From NCBI GenBank assembly GCA_947095585.1, contig OX352765.1, positions 61,451,123 through 61,515,122 of the forward strand: 64,000 bases of DNA, written 5' to 3'. Below are positions 1 to 11,150 of the stretch, one piece after another. How positions within the stretch are numbered: position 1 is the stretch's first letter; each line of letters opens with the position of its first letter. The notes beneath the pieces were generated by a model. That model saw nothing but the letters and a program-made list of their open reading frames with translations. It ran no database searches and was not told where the DNA came from. Position numbers and translations under genes: made by a program. This DNA comes from Nephrocerus scutellatus (lineage: Eukaryota; Arthropoda; Insecta; Diptera; Pipunculidae).

Positions 1-180
1 TCGCTTTTTAGTACCAAGTGAATCGAAAAAATGAAAGCAATGTGTGACAGCGAATGTGAAATAGTATATTACAGAACGAGCAAGGAAAGTGGAGTTTATC
101 GTGCGAGGTCGAAGCTTGACAATCGGCAATCTAACGAGCACGATGAGCACTTTTCTCCGAGTCGTGTACGCTATTTTTCA

Positions 181-396
181 CGCGTCCAAACCGGTTTTTT
201 TGCAAAATCGAGAGAGAAGCAGAAATGTGAGAATGTGTGTTCGCTGTGACTGCAGTAAATAACAAAGAAATTAATTACGCGTCCAAATCGGTTTTTCTGC
301 TAAATCGAGAGAGAAGCAGAAATCACAAACGACAAACAAAAGAGAATTCTTGCTCATGCGCAATGTGTTCGCTGAGATTGTAGTAAATAACAAAAG
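181..396 (+). repeat. Degenerate direct repeat pair, about 87 and 119 bp
   Basis: Two neighbouring units (181-267 and 278-396) share the order CGCGTCCAAA, a T-rich stretch, AAATCGAGAGAGAAGCAGAAAT, TGTGTTCGCTG and GTAAATAACAAA with substitutions and indels. No protein or RNA family is recognised. The short frame through this stretch has no supporting feature and is treated as chance. Confidence 0.6.
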
Positions 397-630
397 ACGT
401 TTATATCATAACATAACTAGTGTTGTTATGGGCTACTTTCGAGGCTAGTTTATAGCGTACGAAGCAGTCACTTTCATCATGGGCGTGTGAAAATAATTTA
501 TTCGATTCACTCTTTCACAGAACTAGAATTGACCCCCTGGATTGAACTGAATTACCTCATGTGATTTGCATATACGGCTTATATACTATTTTTATGTGCT
601 GTCCAACTTCTGTATTAGCTGTTTGACTTT

Positions 631-857
631 GATCGTGTCCTTGAATTTAGGAAGTAAACATGTTGATTTTTTAGATTGAAATTTGAGATAAGAATGCGTT
701 CATGTTAGAACATGTTTCTTGTCTTTGGATATTGAATGTTAAAGATATGCGCAATTGAACATCTGGCGGACCTTGATCATGTCCTTGAGTTTGGATAAAG
801 ACGTAAACATGTTGATTTCTTAGATCAGTTTTAAAGATAGGGATTTAAAATGCGTCA
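631..857 (+). repeat. Degenerate direct repeat pair, about 75-83 bp
   Basis: Units at 631-703 and 775-857 share GATCRTGTCCTTGARTTTRG, GTAAACATGTTGATTT and the ending ATGCGT, spaced 144 bp apart. The remainder of 1-980 is AT-rich and holds nothing I can assign. Confidence 0.55.
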
Positions 858-984
858 CTCTTTTATTATTCAGTTACTTGTTATATTATGATGATTACAT
901 TTTGAATAGATATTTACTGAACACATTATGAATACATATTTATATTATTTGCAATGTTTGTGGTGTGGGATCTACTGCTTTAAC

Positions 985-1085
985 ATCTAGTCTCACAATA
1001 GTGGCACCATTAATTACTGGTGGCATGTACTGATGAACTGTCTTCTGAGAAAAAAGACAATCCTGAATTTGGGTTAAATTCCACT
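985..1085 (-). pseudogene. Fragment of the Jockey-like LINE family seen at 8846-10357
   Basis: Read on the minus strand, this stretch matches by eye the segment at about 9500-9600 of the Jockey-like LINE: the string around TTTTTTCTMAGAAG, then YCCACCWGTWATTAATRGTR and ACTATTG, in the same order. It corresponds to the region between the RT palm and thumb. Only about 100 bp remain, so it is a relic. It is not collinear with the 3'-end copy at 1292-1500, so the two were probably separate events. Confidence 0.55.
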
Positions 1086-1086
1086 T

Positions 1087-1122
1087 TATATATATATATA
1101 TATGTGCGTTCAGATATTCGCA

Positions 1123-1147
<25 letters not shown>
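1087..1147. repeat. (TA)n microsatellite interrupted by a 21-bp unique insert
   Basis: Alternating TA tracts at about 1087-1102 and 1123-1147 surround a 21-base unique core at 1105-1125 (starts TGCGTTCAGA, ends TTCGCAATA). The same 21 bases occur at 1945-1965, inside the LINE pseudogene, across that copy's private deletion junction. Confidence 0.8.
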
Positions 1148-1153
<6 letters not shown>

Positions 1154-1291
1154 GACTCATTGCCAAGGGATAAGTCCCTGAATGACTTGCGTCACGGCAA
1201 TAAGTTAGCATGCCCTTTATTAAAATTAAAAATTAAAATTCGAAGGAATGAGAATTACAACATATCACATTCCTCACGTTTGTAGCTGGTT

Positions 1292-1500
1292 TAAATTTAT
1301 TTTCTCAGAATTATCTCTGATTCATTGAAAAAGCAATACGAAAAACGAGCACGAAACTAAAACGACGCGAGTCCAAATACTTTTATCAATGAATCATGGT
1401 CAGAGAAAACTGCAAAAAACCTTGACCAAGAAAATATTACAAATTTTCTAAATAAAATAAATAACACAAACAATAACATAATTTTTTAAAAAAAAATTAA
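1292..1500 (-). repeat. Inverted copy of a LINE 3'-terminal region (matches 10140-10357)
   Basis: The reverse complement of this stretch aligns well by eye with 10140-10357, which follows the coding end of the Jockey-like LINE. Shared landmarks include CCATGATTCATTGATAAAAG, ACTCGCGTCGTTTTAG and the terminus AAAATAAATTKAAACC. Both copies stop at the same point (1292 and 10357). This suggests the element's 3' terminus rather than host sequence. No open frame is maintained between the copies. Confidence 0.6.
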
Positions 1501-1639
1501 TTATTAAAATCTTCTAATGACCTCTACTTTCGTCTTTTAGAAAGTATTTGTTATTAGAACTGCAGCAATTTAGAATGACTTGAATATTGCTTCATTAATT
1601 CATGCAAATCACGACGACAATTTATTCACCACGGTGTAC

Positions 1640-3705
1640 GAATTCACTATGGCAGTGTCACTTATTGAACGAGAATTTACTTCAATTCAGTTATTGTTTT
1701 AATCCAGAATTTAATTTCATATGGGTCAAAATAAAGGCACAAGAGCGTAACATAAACTACTGTTTTTTATACAAAAGCCCCAACTTAGACAATGTTTCAA
1801 CTCAAAATGAGTTTGATGTACTGTCTGATTAAAATTTAAGAATTGTCACAAAACATCGTAAAATTGAAATCGTTATTGCGGGCCATTTCAATGTACACAA
1901 TTCTGGGTGGATTCGCCATTCTGGCCAGAAAACACCAGGGAGAATGCGTTCAGATATTCGCAATACGAGAAAGCCAATTGGGACGGCCTTATCAACTTCT
2001 TTGGGAGTATTAAGTGGTTGCTAATATTTCACGATAGCAACGTGGATTCCACCGCTGATAAAATCACAAACATCATCATTATTGGTATAAAAGACTTTAT
2101 CCCTTCCAGGTTATTTCTCTGTCTGTCAAACCAAAGGAAGATTGAATGAATGACTCGAGCTGTAAAGAGGCTTCAAGGATTAGAGAGGTATGCTTTCGGT
2201 TTTACAAAGTCAACCCTACCTGAAAAGTATCAAAAATACAGCCCCGTCGTCGGTTCCAACCCTCATTTATTATGGCATTCCAGTGCTAGAGTTTTAAACG
2301 ATCTCAACACTTACAAATCCACTAGGCCAGGTGGTATTTCCCCATAAGTTCTGAAGAGGTGTTGTTCCGAGCTGGCATAACCATTTCGTTAGCTTTTCCA
2401 TCTATCCTATTTTTCTGGGCTCTTCCCGAGAAGTTGGAAACAGCGTTTGTCCAGCCCATAATTAAATAAGGCGAGCCGTCTTCTTTTTCTTTCGTACCGA
2501 CTCAAAGCACTTAAGTCTATTCTTTCCAAGATCAAAGAAACGCTGATAAATTTTCAGCTTATTAAATATCTTGAAACCAACGAAATTCTTAATGACCGGC
2601 AGTACGGATTTTGTGGGCAAAGTTCTACTGGTGATTTGATGGTATATCTCACCGAACAGTGGAACCGGTCTTTGCATCAATTTAGTGAAAGCAAAGCTGT
2701 TGCACTCGATATTTCCAAAGCATTTGACATAGTTTGGCATTAAGCTCTTTTGTCTAAAATGCGTGCTTATGGAGTCGATGAATGAAAAACTGCTTCATTG
2801 GATTAGAAGCTGTGTTTTGGACCGCTCAAACACAAGTTATATTGGACGGTATCAAGTCTAAGGTACATCAAATAAATGCTGGAGTTCCCCGTGGCTCCGT
2901 TTTATCCCCGACACTCTTCATCATTTTTATTAATGATCTTTTATCTGTGACTTTTAATTCAATTCACTATTTCGCTGAGGACAGCACTCTCAGCTTCTCA
3001 TATAAGTTTAAAGAACGTCCTTCTCATGTGGAACTCAAACAACTACATATGGTAAGCACGTGAAATTCTGACCTGTAGAGCATAATGGAATGGGGAGTAA
3101 GCAATCGATTAGAATGTAACGCTTCCAAGAACGCAATGCTGTCTCCTGTCTTCTAAGCGAATACTAAACCCCACACCATTATCCATGAATGTCACTTGCA
3201 TTGAGGAAACTAAAAAACTCGCAATTCTCGGTATGTGCGTTAACGACAAGCTTCGTTGGAATGGCCACATATTTACCGTTGCCAAAAATGCTGCGAAATG
3301 TTTAGGTTTTCTAACCCGATGCAAGAAATATTTTACTCCATCTGATTTGGCTTCTATCTACATATCTGGTCTGGTGCGCCTAAAACTACCTTGCATTAAC
3401 TAGATAGAAAACAGTACCTACAGTTTCACTCTTTTATCGCTTCTTCCACCAGCGGTGCTCAAAAGAAATAGCCAGTTGCATGCCACCTCTCCTTGAATTC
3501 AACCGCGATGGCGCTCAAAATGCTCTTTATTATCAGTTTACCCTCATGCCAGTCTTCGCATGTAGAGTTAAGTTCAGGGATTTGTTCTTCAGCCGTACGT
3601 GTTATGTGGAATGCTCTGCCAAGCTCTGTCTTTCCACATCACCGTGCCAAGCATACAGTCGACCATCAAAGGGTGCGAACGCGTGCGCAAATTTAAAAAA
3701 AAAAA
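1640..3705 (+). pseudogene. Decayed non-LTR retrotransposon (Jockey/CR1-like), copy 1
   Basis: Broken copy of the LINE that is intact at 25759-28704. It retains part of the endonuclease domain (the NPEFNFIW and CFLYKSP region near 1690-1780, then an FNVHNSGW-like run near 1890), and the RT fingers and palm up to the C-terminal region near 3600. Many stops and frameshifts separate the pieces. The catalytic FADD is changed to FAED at 2971-2982, so this RT could not be active. About 290 bp are missing at 1964, joining endonuclease to a downstream segment. A second deletion near 3640 joins the C-terminus directly to the 3' UTR, which ends in an A run at 3695-3705. The 5' end is truncated within the endonuclease domain. 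It sits head-on to the BEL remnant at 4013. Confidence 0.85.
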
Positions 3706-3739
3706 TCAACAATAACATTTAAATGCCGTGATTAAATCC

Positions 3740-4012
3740 ATTGTTGGTATCCGCATCCGAGCAACAACAATCGAAGGTTCTAATAACGCTATAATATTGT
3801 TATAATGTACTGTGGATATTATTTTTGTTGTGCAGTTGTCTACTTCTCTCTTTTAGAATGTACATAAATGATCTCCCTCATAATTTTCTCATTTGTACCT
3901 GCTTTTCTTTCGTTCTGTCTTCTTTGTAATTTTTCTAATATTTTTTAATGGAAGTGTAGATTTATGCTTGATTTACATTTGGGCTGTGCGGAAAAAATTA
4001 TCATCATCAGGA
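3740..4012 (+). mobile_element. Possible LINE 3' UTR ending in ATC repeats
   Basis: A non-coding stretch ending TTTACATTTGGGCTG, then a purine-rich run and ATCATCATCA, abuts the BEL reading frame on the other strand within a codon. The composition and short (ATC)n tail are like 3' ends of CR1-type LINEs. There is no coding part to confirm this, so the call is tentative. Confidence 0.35.
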
Positions 4013-4700
4013 GCATCATTTCTCTAGATAATAAGTTGGAACATTTTGTCCTTTTCGCTCATGAGAATTTGTCGATACATTTTGGCAATGTCAGTGGTAA
4101 AGACATACTTTTAAGAGCGAAATCAGAACAGCAACTTATTCATTCTGAATTTTTGGTCCCGCCATTAAAACGTCGTGTAATGCTATTAGTCTTACCGTAT
4201 TTTTGTGTGTTCTTCACATTTCTGTTCTGCAGCGCTGAGCTTTCTCTTCTACGTCGAAGCATCTTCTTCAATTTTCCAAAATTTCTCTAGCTGCTCGTGT
4301 ATGTCGTTGTTATATATGCCACAGAATGCGATCTTAGCGAAGACATTCCATGTTATCTTGCCCAGGACTACCCATCCCAATGTGGTATTTTAAAGCGTAG
4401 GTAGATTTTTCCGAATTTTCACTTGTTCAACGCAAATGAGTTAGGAAGATAATTCCGCGCCAAGCAAAATATAATTTTTTGGATTTGTCGGATTGATGGT
4501 CAGCTAATTGTATGTTTGCTGGTACCTTCCACACAACGCAATGATTTTGATGTCACAACATAACTCCTGGTTGTTGTGTCGTTATTTGTGGTAGTACAAA
4601 AATCTCAACTCTAAAACTTGTAGTTTTGGACTGAATTTTGAGTATAGTATGACATTTGTAGTTCGATGATTTTATCCCATATATTTGGAATTTCTGGAAC
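4013..4700 (-). pseudogene. BEL/Pao pol fragment: end of protease, linker and start of RT
   Basis: Reading the minus strand from 4700 down, frameshifted pieces give the protease tail (VLPQITTQQP, then PANIQLADH), the linker that precedes RT in BEL elements (NDIHEQLEKFWKIEE) and the RT start (FTTDIAKMYRQIL, then RNDAP at 4015). This order is diagnostic of BEL/Pao. At least four frame changes and several stops make it dead. It breaks off where the plus-strand LINE tail begins. It is a different copy from the larger BEL element at 5393-11150, because both cover the same linker and RT start. Confidence 0.75.
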
Positions 4701-5392
4701 TTTTGGGTGCTGTTACTTTTCCCTTCAAGTAGTACAGTTTTTGTGAAATGTCTATACTTAGCTTAAGTATTAGTTGCTGGAAGAGTTCTGCAAACTGCCT
4801 TTGTTTGTGGGTGGGAGTAATTGCAATCAATATTGTAATATGACAATCAACACACTTACCCCACTTTACAAAAAAAAAAAGACGGACTTTAATGTAGTTT
4901 TAGAAATACTTTATTCTATTAGAAAATGCTTATAAAAGAACAATGATCGTGCGCTTGTGCCAAACCACAACCTGCCACGCTGAACTCAAAAAAGGAAGTG
5001 AATGACAGAAAAACCGGATTTATGCAAGTCGTGGCAGCTTGTTGTGTTGTGGTTACGGCTTGTTCGCATCATCTAGGTCATTTGGTATAATAAATGTACT
5101 AGATGATTAATGCATCCCTAGATTGCGCGAACATTACCGGCCTTCTTGGCATATTATGCCAACAGACTATACAGACTACAAATTATTGTTTCTATTATAA
5201 CATGGCAATTGTTTTCTAATTATAGATGTTCAACATACTTATCCAATTATATAATTAAAAAAAATTCGTTTTTGTCTTAGGTACTAATTCAAAATGATTG
5301 ATATAATTATAATATCCAACAAATAGGTATTTTGTCCAAGATAATAATTCAAACGATTGATTAACGAATATTGATTTGTTTAGGGTCAATTT
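4701..5392 (-). other. No gene; candidate 3' LTR of the adjacent BEL element
   Basis: Nothing codes here. In the minus orientation the DNA just downstream of the BEL pol stop starts a TGTTG run near 5163, has CTTTTATAAGC and AATAAAG signals near 4910-4935, then a T/G-rich stretch ending near 4850. That is LTR-like in order. No 5' partner LTR is present to define the ends. A small inverted repeat (TCATCTAG...CTAGATGA, 5068-5107) lies inside it. Confidence 0.3.
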
Positions 5393-8300
5393 TCAGCGTG
5401 TGCTTAGTGACTCATCCTTAGAAAAAACAAACACGTTATGTAAAAAGCTCTCTGAGTTCGCACTCTCTACTGGTAAACGGCAAAGCTTTGTAACAGGGCG
5501 AACGACTTCCCCGAGTTGGGTTTTTATGGTGGCCACTCGAACCCTTCCATCCTTTCCGGGAAATACTTTAATGAGACGGCCCAACCGCCATTCCGAAGAT
5601 GGATTGTCTGATGACGACGAAATCATTGATCTTTATGTTCTCGAACGGATGGTGGCATTTCGATCTCTTGTGCATTTCCCTTAAATATTCGTTCTTCCTG
5701 CATTCACTGAATTCCAGTCGAAGGGATTTGAGTTTTTCCCATCGGTTTATTACAGAGAGTGACCTTTCCGTGATGTCGAGTTCTGGAAAGGCCAGCAATG
5801 GGCTACCGGTGAGGAAATGCCCAGGGGTTAGTGCAAAAAGATCACCTGGATCGCTGGACATCAGAGATATTGAACGAGAGTTAAGACAGACTTTAATGTG
5901 AGCTAGAAGGGTAGCACACTCTTCAAATGTAAGATGTATGTGCGTAACGAGTTTGAGAAATTGGGTTTTGAAGCTTTTCATGCCCGCCTCCCATGGGCCC
6001 CCATGTGCGGAGCCCAATTTTCAACCTTGGACACCGTACTTAGCAGCCGTTAAATGAGGTAACGAAGTGAGAAATTTCTCAAATTTCTTCTCCAATAACG
6101 AATCTGCCCCAACGAAATTAGTACCGTGATCTGAGTACACCTCTTTCGGGAGAAATCTCCTAGCAACGAATCGGTCAAGAGCCGCCAAGAACACCTCGGA
6201 AGACAAGTCGCTGGCTGCCTCAAGATGTATAGCTTTCTTCGAAAAGCATACGAACATGCATGCATGCAAGTCAAACGACAGTCCGTCCCGTGAAGCTCTT
6301 GATGACGAATGGCCCTGCGAAGTCTATTCCCGTATGGGTGAAAGGAGGAGAGAAATAACATTTTTCTGAAGGTACGCTGCCATTAGCTGTTGACGTAGTT
6401 GCTTGTGTGGATAACACAGGTTTTACAATTGTTAATGCAGGCTTTGGCCAGATTTTTTAACTTTCGGATCCAATACATTTGGCGAACGAGGGGCATCTTT
6501 AACGCATTGCCGCTATGTAGTGTTAAATCATGAATGAACTTCACTATAAGAAACGAAAACCAAGCGGCATACGGTAAAATGATTGGGTTACGCTCATTAT
6601 ATGAGATATTTGCGTTAGCAAGATGGCCCGGACTTCTCAGGCGATTTGTGTCCAAGGTTGAATTCAAAGGTAAAATTGTACTTTTAGAATAGATAGCTAC
6701 GTTCTGTGAGAGTGCTTGATATTCACGATGAAAATATGAGGGCTGACACAAATAGATAAGGCGATTTTGAATGAATGTGATCTCAGACGGAGAAATGAGA
6801 TGCGACTCATGGGTTTGTGCCGGGAACTTGTTCTTTAGTGATCCACGCATAAAGCGATAAGCATAAGACAAAATTTTTAATGCACGCGGTAACGAAGAGA
6901 ACCTGCTCAGAAGATCGCCAGGAATGATTAGCGACTTCTAATCCCGCCTTCGGGTGCACTAGGAGAACTTATAGGCCATCGCATCTGTGGTTCACGTAAC
7001 CACGAAGGCCCTTTCCAATAAAGTTCATTATCTCTTAGATCGATTGAAGTCAAACCTCTAGTGGCCAGGTCAGCAGGATTGTCGGCAGACTTGACATATC
7101 CCTCTTGTTATTACCCACGTTGTCAATAATTTCACTGGTTCGCTTTGCAATGAACATTTTCCAAGTGCCAGGATGTTTCTTAAGCCAGGCCAGAGCAATA
7201 GACGAATCCGTCCAGAGAAACGATTGTGACGATTCGATGGGTAATTAGGGAGATATGTTAATCAGCCTAGAAAGGAGAACAGCTCAACAAAATTCAAGTG
7301 GAGTTAAAGAGATGGTCTTAACAGGTGCGAATTTGGATTTGGCACAAACTAAGTGAGAGCTTATGAACTTAGAGCGTTTCACTCGTACAAATAGTGCCAC
7401 TGCGTACGCATCCTTACACGAATCGCAAAAACCATGAAACTGCAGCTGATACGGTGGGATGTATTCAATCCAGCATGTTATTTAAATGAGCTGTATTCCG
7501 TTAAGAGCTTCCGCAAATGACTTCCATTGTAAAAGAGTGGAAGGTTTGATATATTCATCCCAATTAGTTTGCTATATCCAGATCCGTTGCATTAAGATCA
7601 ACCGGCAGGGTCAAATAAGCGTCAGATTTCAGAAAAGACTTCTCGTGTAGTAGGAAAAGCAGATGCTTTGAGTGGTTCGATAGAGAAATAAAAGACGTCG
7701 TCCTTTGCATTCCACCGAATCCCTAAGGGGTAAGTTGTGCTATCCGAATCAATTTAAAGGAATTCCTCGTTTATGTGTTGGGGAGGCAGATAACACAAGG
7801 CGAAACCGGCTGAGTCAAGTAACTCGATAAGTTCATTTTGTATTTTCAGAGCCGTTAGTAGATCGTGCGTACCCAAAAGGAGGTCATCGACATAAAAGTC
7901 TGACTCAATCGCTTTACAGGCTAGAGGATACTTTGACCGAGCTTCCTTACCCAATTGCTTGAGAGTGCGAATGGTAAGGTAGGCACACTTCACTCCAAAG
8001 GTAATAGTACGGAGTTCAAAATGTTTGATGCTTTCACCTGGCGACGGTCTGAATAAAATTCGCTGGCATTTGGTGTGGTCAGGGTGAACTAAGATTTGAC
8101 GGTACATCTTTTCGATGTCCGCGTTAAAGACGAATCGAAAAAAACGCCGATTGATAAGAAGTGATGGTAAATCTGTTTGCAGAACAGGGCCGGTATGAAG
8201 ACAGTCACTTAGACAGATGCCGCTGGATGATGCGCTTGAAGCGTTGAATACCTCGCGTACCCTAGTGGAGCTGCTTTCTGGCTTGATCACGGTATTGTGA

Positions 8301-8838
8301 GGAAGATAAAACGAGGGTACTAATGTTGTATATGATCCAACGTAAGATACTCGGAAAGAACTCGGGTGTGCTGCGATTGAAGCTCTACTTTTTTTTTTGT
8401 AAGGTTGCGTTTAGTTCGATAGAACTGCTGAATGACATTGTTTCTGGAACCACCGAGCTTGCTAAGGGTATCATCAGTTTTGAAAGAGAGTCTGACGACG
8501 CATCTCCCATTTGCAAGCCTATAGGTTGTTTATTCATACAGATCTTCGCAAATCTGGAAGCTCCTCCAGCTCCAAAAAGTTTTTGACTTGTAGATCAAGC
8601 GAGGTACTTTCTGGCTCTACAACGGGAGTCCTAAAAGGTTTCACATAATTACTTGGGAAGGGTCCTGATAGAATACATGCGAAAATGGTTTGTTGTGCTA
8701 ACAAGCTGTTTGAAATGTATTTGACACCTTTCTTATAATACTGAAGTATAGATCAGATTCTATGAGCAAATCTACCTCGGACGCCTGATTGAAGCTGCGA
8801 TCTGCTAGTTCCATACCTTCCAAGGCTTGAGGATCAAT
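5393..8838 (-). pseudogene. BEL/Pao retrotransposon pol (RT, RNase H, integrase), broken
   Basis: A long minus-strand pol in several frames. From 8838 down: the pre-RT linker (LADRSFNQ, then ILSGPF and NFLELEELP), RT at 7754-8290 with FNADIEKMYRQ and an intact YVDDLL box, a heavily stopped RNase H region (about 6900-7740), the integrase zinc-binding part at 6383-6871 (H...H, then MYWIRKL and CINNCKTC), the integrase core at 6021-6361 (SDHGTNF) and 5568-6017 (WEAGMKSFK), and the BEL-type C-terminal domain to 5393 ([17 protein letters not shown]). Order and motifs are characteristic of BEL/Pao. The protease is absent, and gag resumes at 10358 beyond an inserted LINE. Stops, frameshifts and degenerate stretches show it is inactive, although the RT box itself is intact. 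Confidence 0.9.
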
Positions 8839-8845
8839 AAAGGTA

Positions 8846-10357
8846 AAGGAAAAAAAAAGGTGATAAATCGGCACCTACGAACTACCGTCCTATTGCTTTG
8901 TTGTCGGTTCTATCGAAGGTAATGGAATCTATCGTTAATTTCAGACTAATGAACTATCTGGATTCGAATGTTCTTTTATCCGATGTGCAGTATGGATTTC
9001 GTAAAAGTCGCTCTCCAGGTGAACTAATGACGTGCTTGACTCATTGTGTGGAGCGAAGCATTGAAAGCCTAGGTGAATCAAGCATTGTTTCCTTAGATAT
9101 TGCTAAAGCTTTTGATAGAGTATGGCATGATTGTCTTATTAATTCGTGCGCTGAACTTACACTACTCTCTCATTACATGGATTGAGAATTATTTATGGAA
9201 CCGTAAAATAAAAGTTGTATTAAATGGTATATCTTCAACTTCACATGGGATCAATGCTGGCATGCCTCAAGGGTCATACTTGTCTCCCACGCTCTTCTTG
9301 ATATATATCAACGACCTGTTGTCTTCTACAACCTGTGATATCCATTCATTTGCTGATGATACAACACTATCGGCTTCCATTGAGTTTGTCAGTCAAAAAG
9401 AATGCAATTCTCGCTTGAATGGTTCGAGTGAATTAATGAATTTGACTATTCTGTCTAATATTCAAATCATTCTTGATTGGGGCATTTGTAATAGAGTAGA
9501 TTTTTACCCAAATAAATTCCAGTCTTGTATTTTTTCTAAGAAGTCAACTCAACATTATGTTCCACCTGTTATTAATAGTACCACTATTGCAAGATCTGAT
9601 TCACTTAAGTTGTTAGGCTTAAAAGTATCTAGTGATCTTTCCTGGAAGGAACAGATTTATGAAATTTAAAAAAGAGCTAGCCAATGTTTGGGCTTCATAA
9701 GACGTTGTAACTTCTACTTCATATGTGTGGGGTGGGGCTCCGAGGTCGCATTTGGTTTATCTTGATGGAATTCAGAATAGAGTTATCCGCTTGATAAATA
9801 ATGTAACAATTACTTCGTCTCTTGATAATTTGGAGCACAGACGAAATCTAGGAGCTTTATCTGTTTTCTACAAATTTTACAACGGTAAATGTTCTTTAGA
9901 AACCCGTTCTCTAGTTCCAGGTCCTTTTATCAGTAACGTAAACACTCGTTTAAGGTCCAATCAACCTAGATTTGCCTTAAAACTTTTTTCATGTAGATCC
10001 CAACACTTTAAACCCTCTTTTTTTCCTTCGTCTCTTCGATGTGTAATCAATTGGTCGAGCCAGTGTTTCCCGAATCTTATAATCTGCAGGCCTTCAAATT
10101 AGCCGTTAACAACTTTCTGAAGGATGATGGATAAAGTATTCATAACTTGTTTATTAATATAAAAAAATTGTTTATCAGTATTTTTTACATTATTTTTATA
10201 ATTTGTAATTTTTTCTTGGTCAATGTTTTTTGTAGTTTTCCCTGACCATGATTCATTGATAAAAGTATTTAGACTCGCGTCGTTTTAGTTTCGTGTTCGT
10301 TTTTCGTATTGCTTTTTCAATGAATCAGAGAGAATTTTGAGAAAATAAATTGAAACC
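8846..10357 (+). pseudogene. 5'-truncated Jockey-like LINE inserted in the BEL element
   Basis: The sequence begins abruptly in the RT fingers (KKGDKSAPTNYRPIAL) and carries the palm (SLDIAKAFDRVWH; GMPQGSYLSPTLF; FADDTTLS at about 9349) and the C-terminal region, with at least three frame changes. The coding part ends with NFLKDDG and a stop at 10132-10134. The following 220 bp match the inverted copy at 1292-1500 and probably form the 3' UTR. FADD is retained, but the frame is broken. It is a different family from the LINE at 25667-29126. It interrupts BEL between the gag zinc knuckle and the pre-RT linker. Confidence 0.85.
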
Positions 10358-11150
10358 GCGTGCGTGTACACCAAATAGGATTTGTATTGAACCTCCTTAG
10401 GTATGAATGGTGGAGAAGTGGACTGTAAGGATGAAAAGGAGGTGACGAATTCACCGACACCGACAGGGTATGAACAACGTGTGTTTGAATGCGTGAGATT
10501 CGCTGGCGCTCTTTGCGGTAAATGCAATAGCGAGTGGTATCGCTTGCTGCAGGTATTGCAGGTGTGTTTACTAAAGCAGTTTGGAAGCAGATGATGTCCT
10601 GACAGATAATTGAAACACTTCTTGCCCTTACGAACAAGGTCAATCCGGTCAGCTACTGACATTGTTAAAACAAAAAAAATTGTAAAAAAAGATTATGTTT
10701 TCCGAAGCATGCCTTGCAAAAGAGCTCTTGCGATTTTGTGTGAAAGAGAGTTACATGGTTATTGCTCTGACGATAGGATGTATCGGATCTAGGTTTCTGA
10801 AGGGTTGGACGATCGTGAAGAGGTTGCGTCTGCAATCGATTCTAGGACTTGAACTCTGTTGCATAAAAAGGCACCCAATTCATCCCAACTGGGGATATCA
10901 GTCGGCTTCTTCAATGTTTGTTCAAATAACGTAAGAGTTGCGGGATGCAGACGGTTGGAACATGCAAAAATGAGAATTCGTAACTTTCGGTTATTAACTA
11001 GTATTTGCTTATTCTCATAAGTTGATCGTAGCGCGTCCCATGCTATATCAAGACTGGCGTTAGTCAAAGGAAATCAACACACTATCCTAGTGGCTCGAAC
11101 ACAGACAATATAGTTGGTTTTTAGATCTATCCATAAGCTCTTTAAGATGC
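10358..11150 (-). pseudogene. BEL/Pao gag with CCHC zinc knuckle
   Basis: From 11150 down: a BEL gag core (TNASLDIAWDALRSTYENK at about 11060, typical of the DUF1759 region), then after frame changes a CCHC knuckle (KCFNYLSGHHLLPNC, then CNTCSKRYHSLLH) at about 10540-10625. The frame continues to a segment where the protease would begin and stops at the LINE junction. At the upstream end the gag is cut by LINE copy 2 at 11151. Together with 5393-8838 this is one BEL element on the minus strand. Confidence 0.8.

Noticed and set aside
420..464. GTTATGGGC near 426, and a 14-mer TATAGCGTACGAAG shared with 60173-60186
   Set aside because: The first recalls a copia primer site but no LTR ends precede it. 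The second is a short match with no flanking similarity, probably chance.
5376..5901. Plus-strand frames of about 100 codons
   Set aside because: Antisense to the BEL integrase C-terminus, which has clear family motifs.
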